Assembly (NCBI GenBank): GCA_964057225.1
Contig: OZ059895.1
Span: 2,604,001-2,668,000 of the forward strand
Length of the DNA: 64,000 bases
Source of the DNA: Auanema rhodensis
Taxonomy: Eukaryota; Nematoda; Chromadorea; Rhabditida; Rhabditidae
Direction: 5' to 3'
Shown: piece after piece, positions 63,787 through 64,000 of the stretch
How positions within the stretch are numbered: the first letter of the stretch is position 1
Layout of the letters: the number at the start of each line of letters is the position of its first letter
Notes under the pieces: model-generated
Databases searched by the model: none
The model's input: only the letters and a program-made list of their open reading frames with translations
What the model was told of the DNA's origin: nothing
Position numbers and translations under genes: made by a program

Positions 63787-64000
63787 TTTCACCCTGAAGA
63801 ATTAATTTTTTCGTTGAATAACATTGTCCATCGTCTTTGCCTTGAATAAAGGAATCTAAAAACATCTACTTTTTGCTAAATTATTTTGAAATTTTTCGAA
63901 AAAATTTTTGTCAAAATGTTTTTGGAAGCAATGTTGAGTGTACATGGAAACTCAACATACACTTATGCATCATTTTTCGAACAATCATAACTAATTTTTG
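63787..64000 (+). repeat. Partial monomer at the window edge
   Basis: The first 214 bp of a class II-like monomer (acttatgc, gaacaatc) with a private change, ttgaataaagg, near 63844. The array evidently continues past the edge. Confidence 0.95.

Larger units (their letters stand above)
1..64000 (+). repeat. Satellite DNA array, 351-bp monomer, head to tail
   Basis: The motif tttcaccctg recurs every 351 bp from 1 to 63787 (1, 352, 703, 1054, 1405 and so on), with all copies on the same strand. There are 183 monomer equivalents and one partial copy. The net length differences are one 155-bp deletion, three identical 95-bp deletions and seven 1-bp deletions, and these account exactly for the observed span. 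G+C is about 31%, counted on the first monomer. Neighbouring monomers differ at a handful of diagnostic sites, while copies in the same higher-order position look almost identical. No unique sequence, inverted monomer or transposon interrupts the array, and neither edge reaches a flank. Known biology: such arrays are typical of eukaryotic centromeric, pericentromeric or subtelomeric heterochromatin. Which of these applies cannot be told from sequence. Species and family name are unknown. Confidence 0.99.

Noticed and set aside
1-64000. CRISPR array
   Set aside because: The repeats are direct and regular, but the unit is 351 bp with no distinct short repeat and unique spacer. All of the unit is repeated.
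1-64000. Transposon or insertion sequence within the array
   Set aside because: The 351-bp register is unbroken apart from the listed deletions. There are no target-site duplications, terminal repeats or foreign sequence.
1-64000. Bacterial or viral accessory system
   Set aside because: There is no coding capacity in any frame, no regulatory or RNA gene signature, and only one repeated unit throughout.

Overview
The whole 64 kb is one uninterrupted tandem array of a satellite DNA with a 351-bp monomer, about 31% G+C, every copy in the same orientation. I see no gene, RNA gene, transposon, CRISPR array or unique sequence in it. Long monomers, higher-order repeats and recent kilobase-scale tandem duplications point to a eukaryotic nuclear genome and to heterochromatin (centromeric, pericentromeric or subtelomeric). 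Nothing in the sequence identifies the species, and I do not recognise the satellite family by name.

With the phase set at the motif tttcaccctg (first at 1, last at 63787), the array holds 183 monomer equivalents plus a 214-bp partial copy at the right edge. The bookkeeping closes exactly: 183 x 351 = 64233, less one 155-bp deletion, three copies of a 95-bp deletion and seven 1-bp deletions, gives 63786.

Monomer layout: an A/T-tract block (about 55-140), an inverted repeat (145-172), a variable block carrying most subfamily-defining sites (171-279), a second inverted repeat (256-306), and a strongly conserved block with a 9-bp-stem hairpin (311-349) that runs into the next monomer.

Monomers fall into subfamilies (A, B, C, D, E, P, Q, R, S, T, U below) arranged in shifting higher-order repeats. 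Region by region: 1-2.8 kb, trimers; 2.8-11.9 kb, A/B/C/D mixtures and a five-monomer E block repeated 4212 bp apart; 11.9-15.6 kb, class-II-like monomers ending in a fused deletion monomer; 15.6-20.5 kb, a U-like outpost and a trimer; 20.5-25.5 kb, a seven-monomer unit twice; 25.5-27.9 kb, four- and three-monomer units; 27.7-47.1 kb, two overlapping large tandem duplications (6222 and 5870 bp) that put a roughly 4.7-kb core in three copies; 47.3-56 kb, P/Q/R/S/T mixtures with trimers; 56-61.7 kb, an expansion of the U subfamily in trimers and dimers; 61.7-64 kb, mixed monomers. The pattern is what repeated unequal exchange and gene conversion produce.
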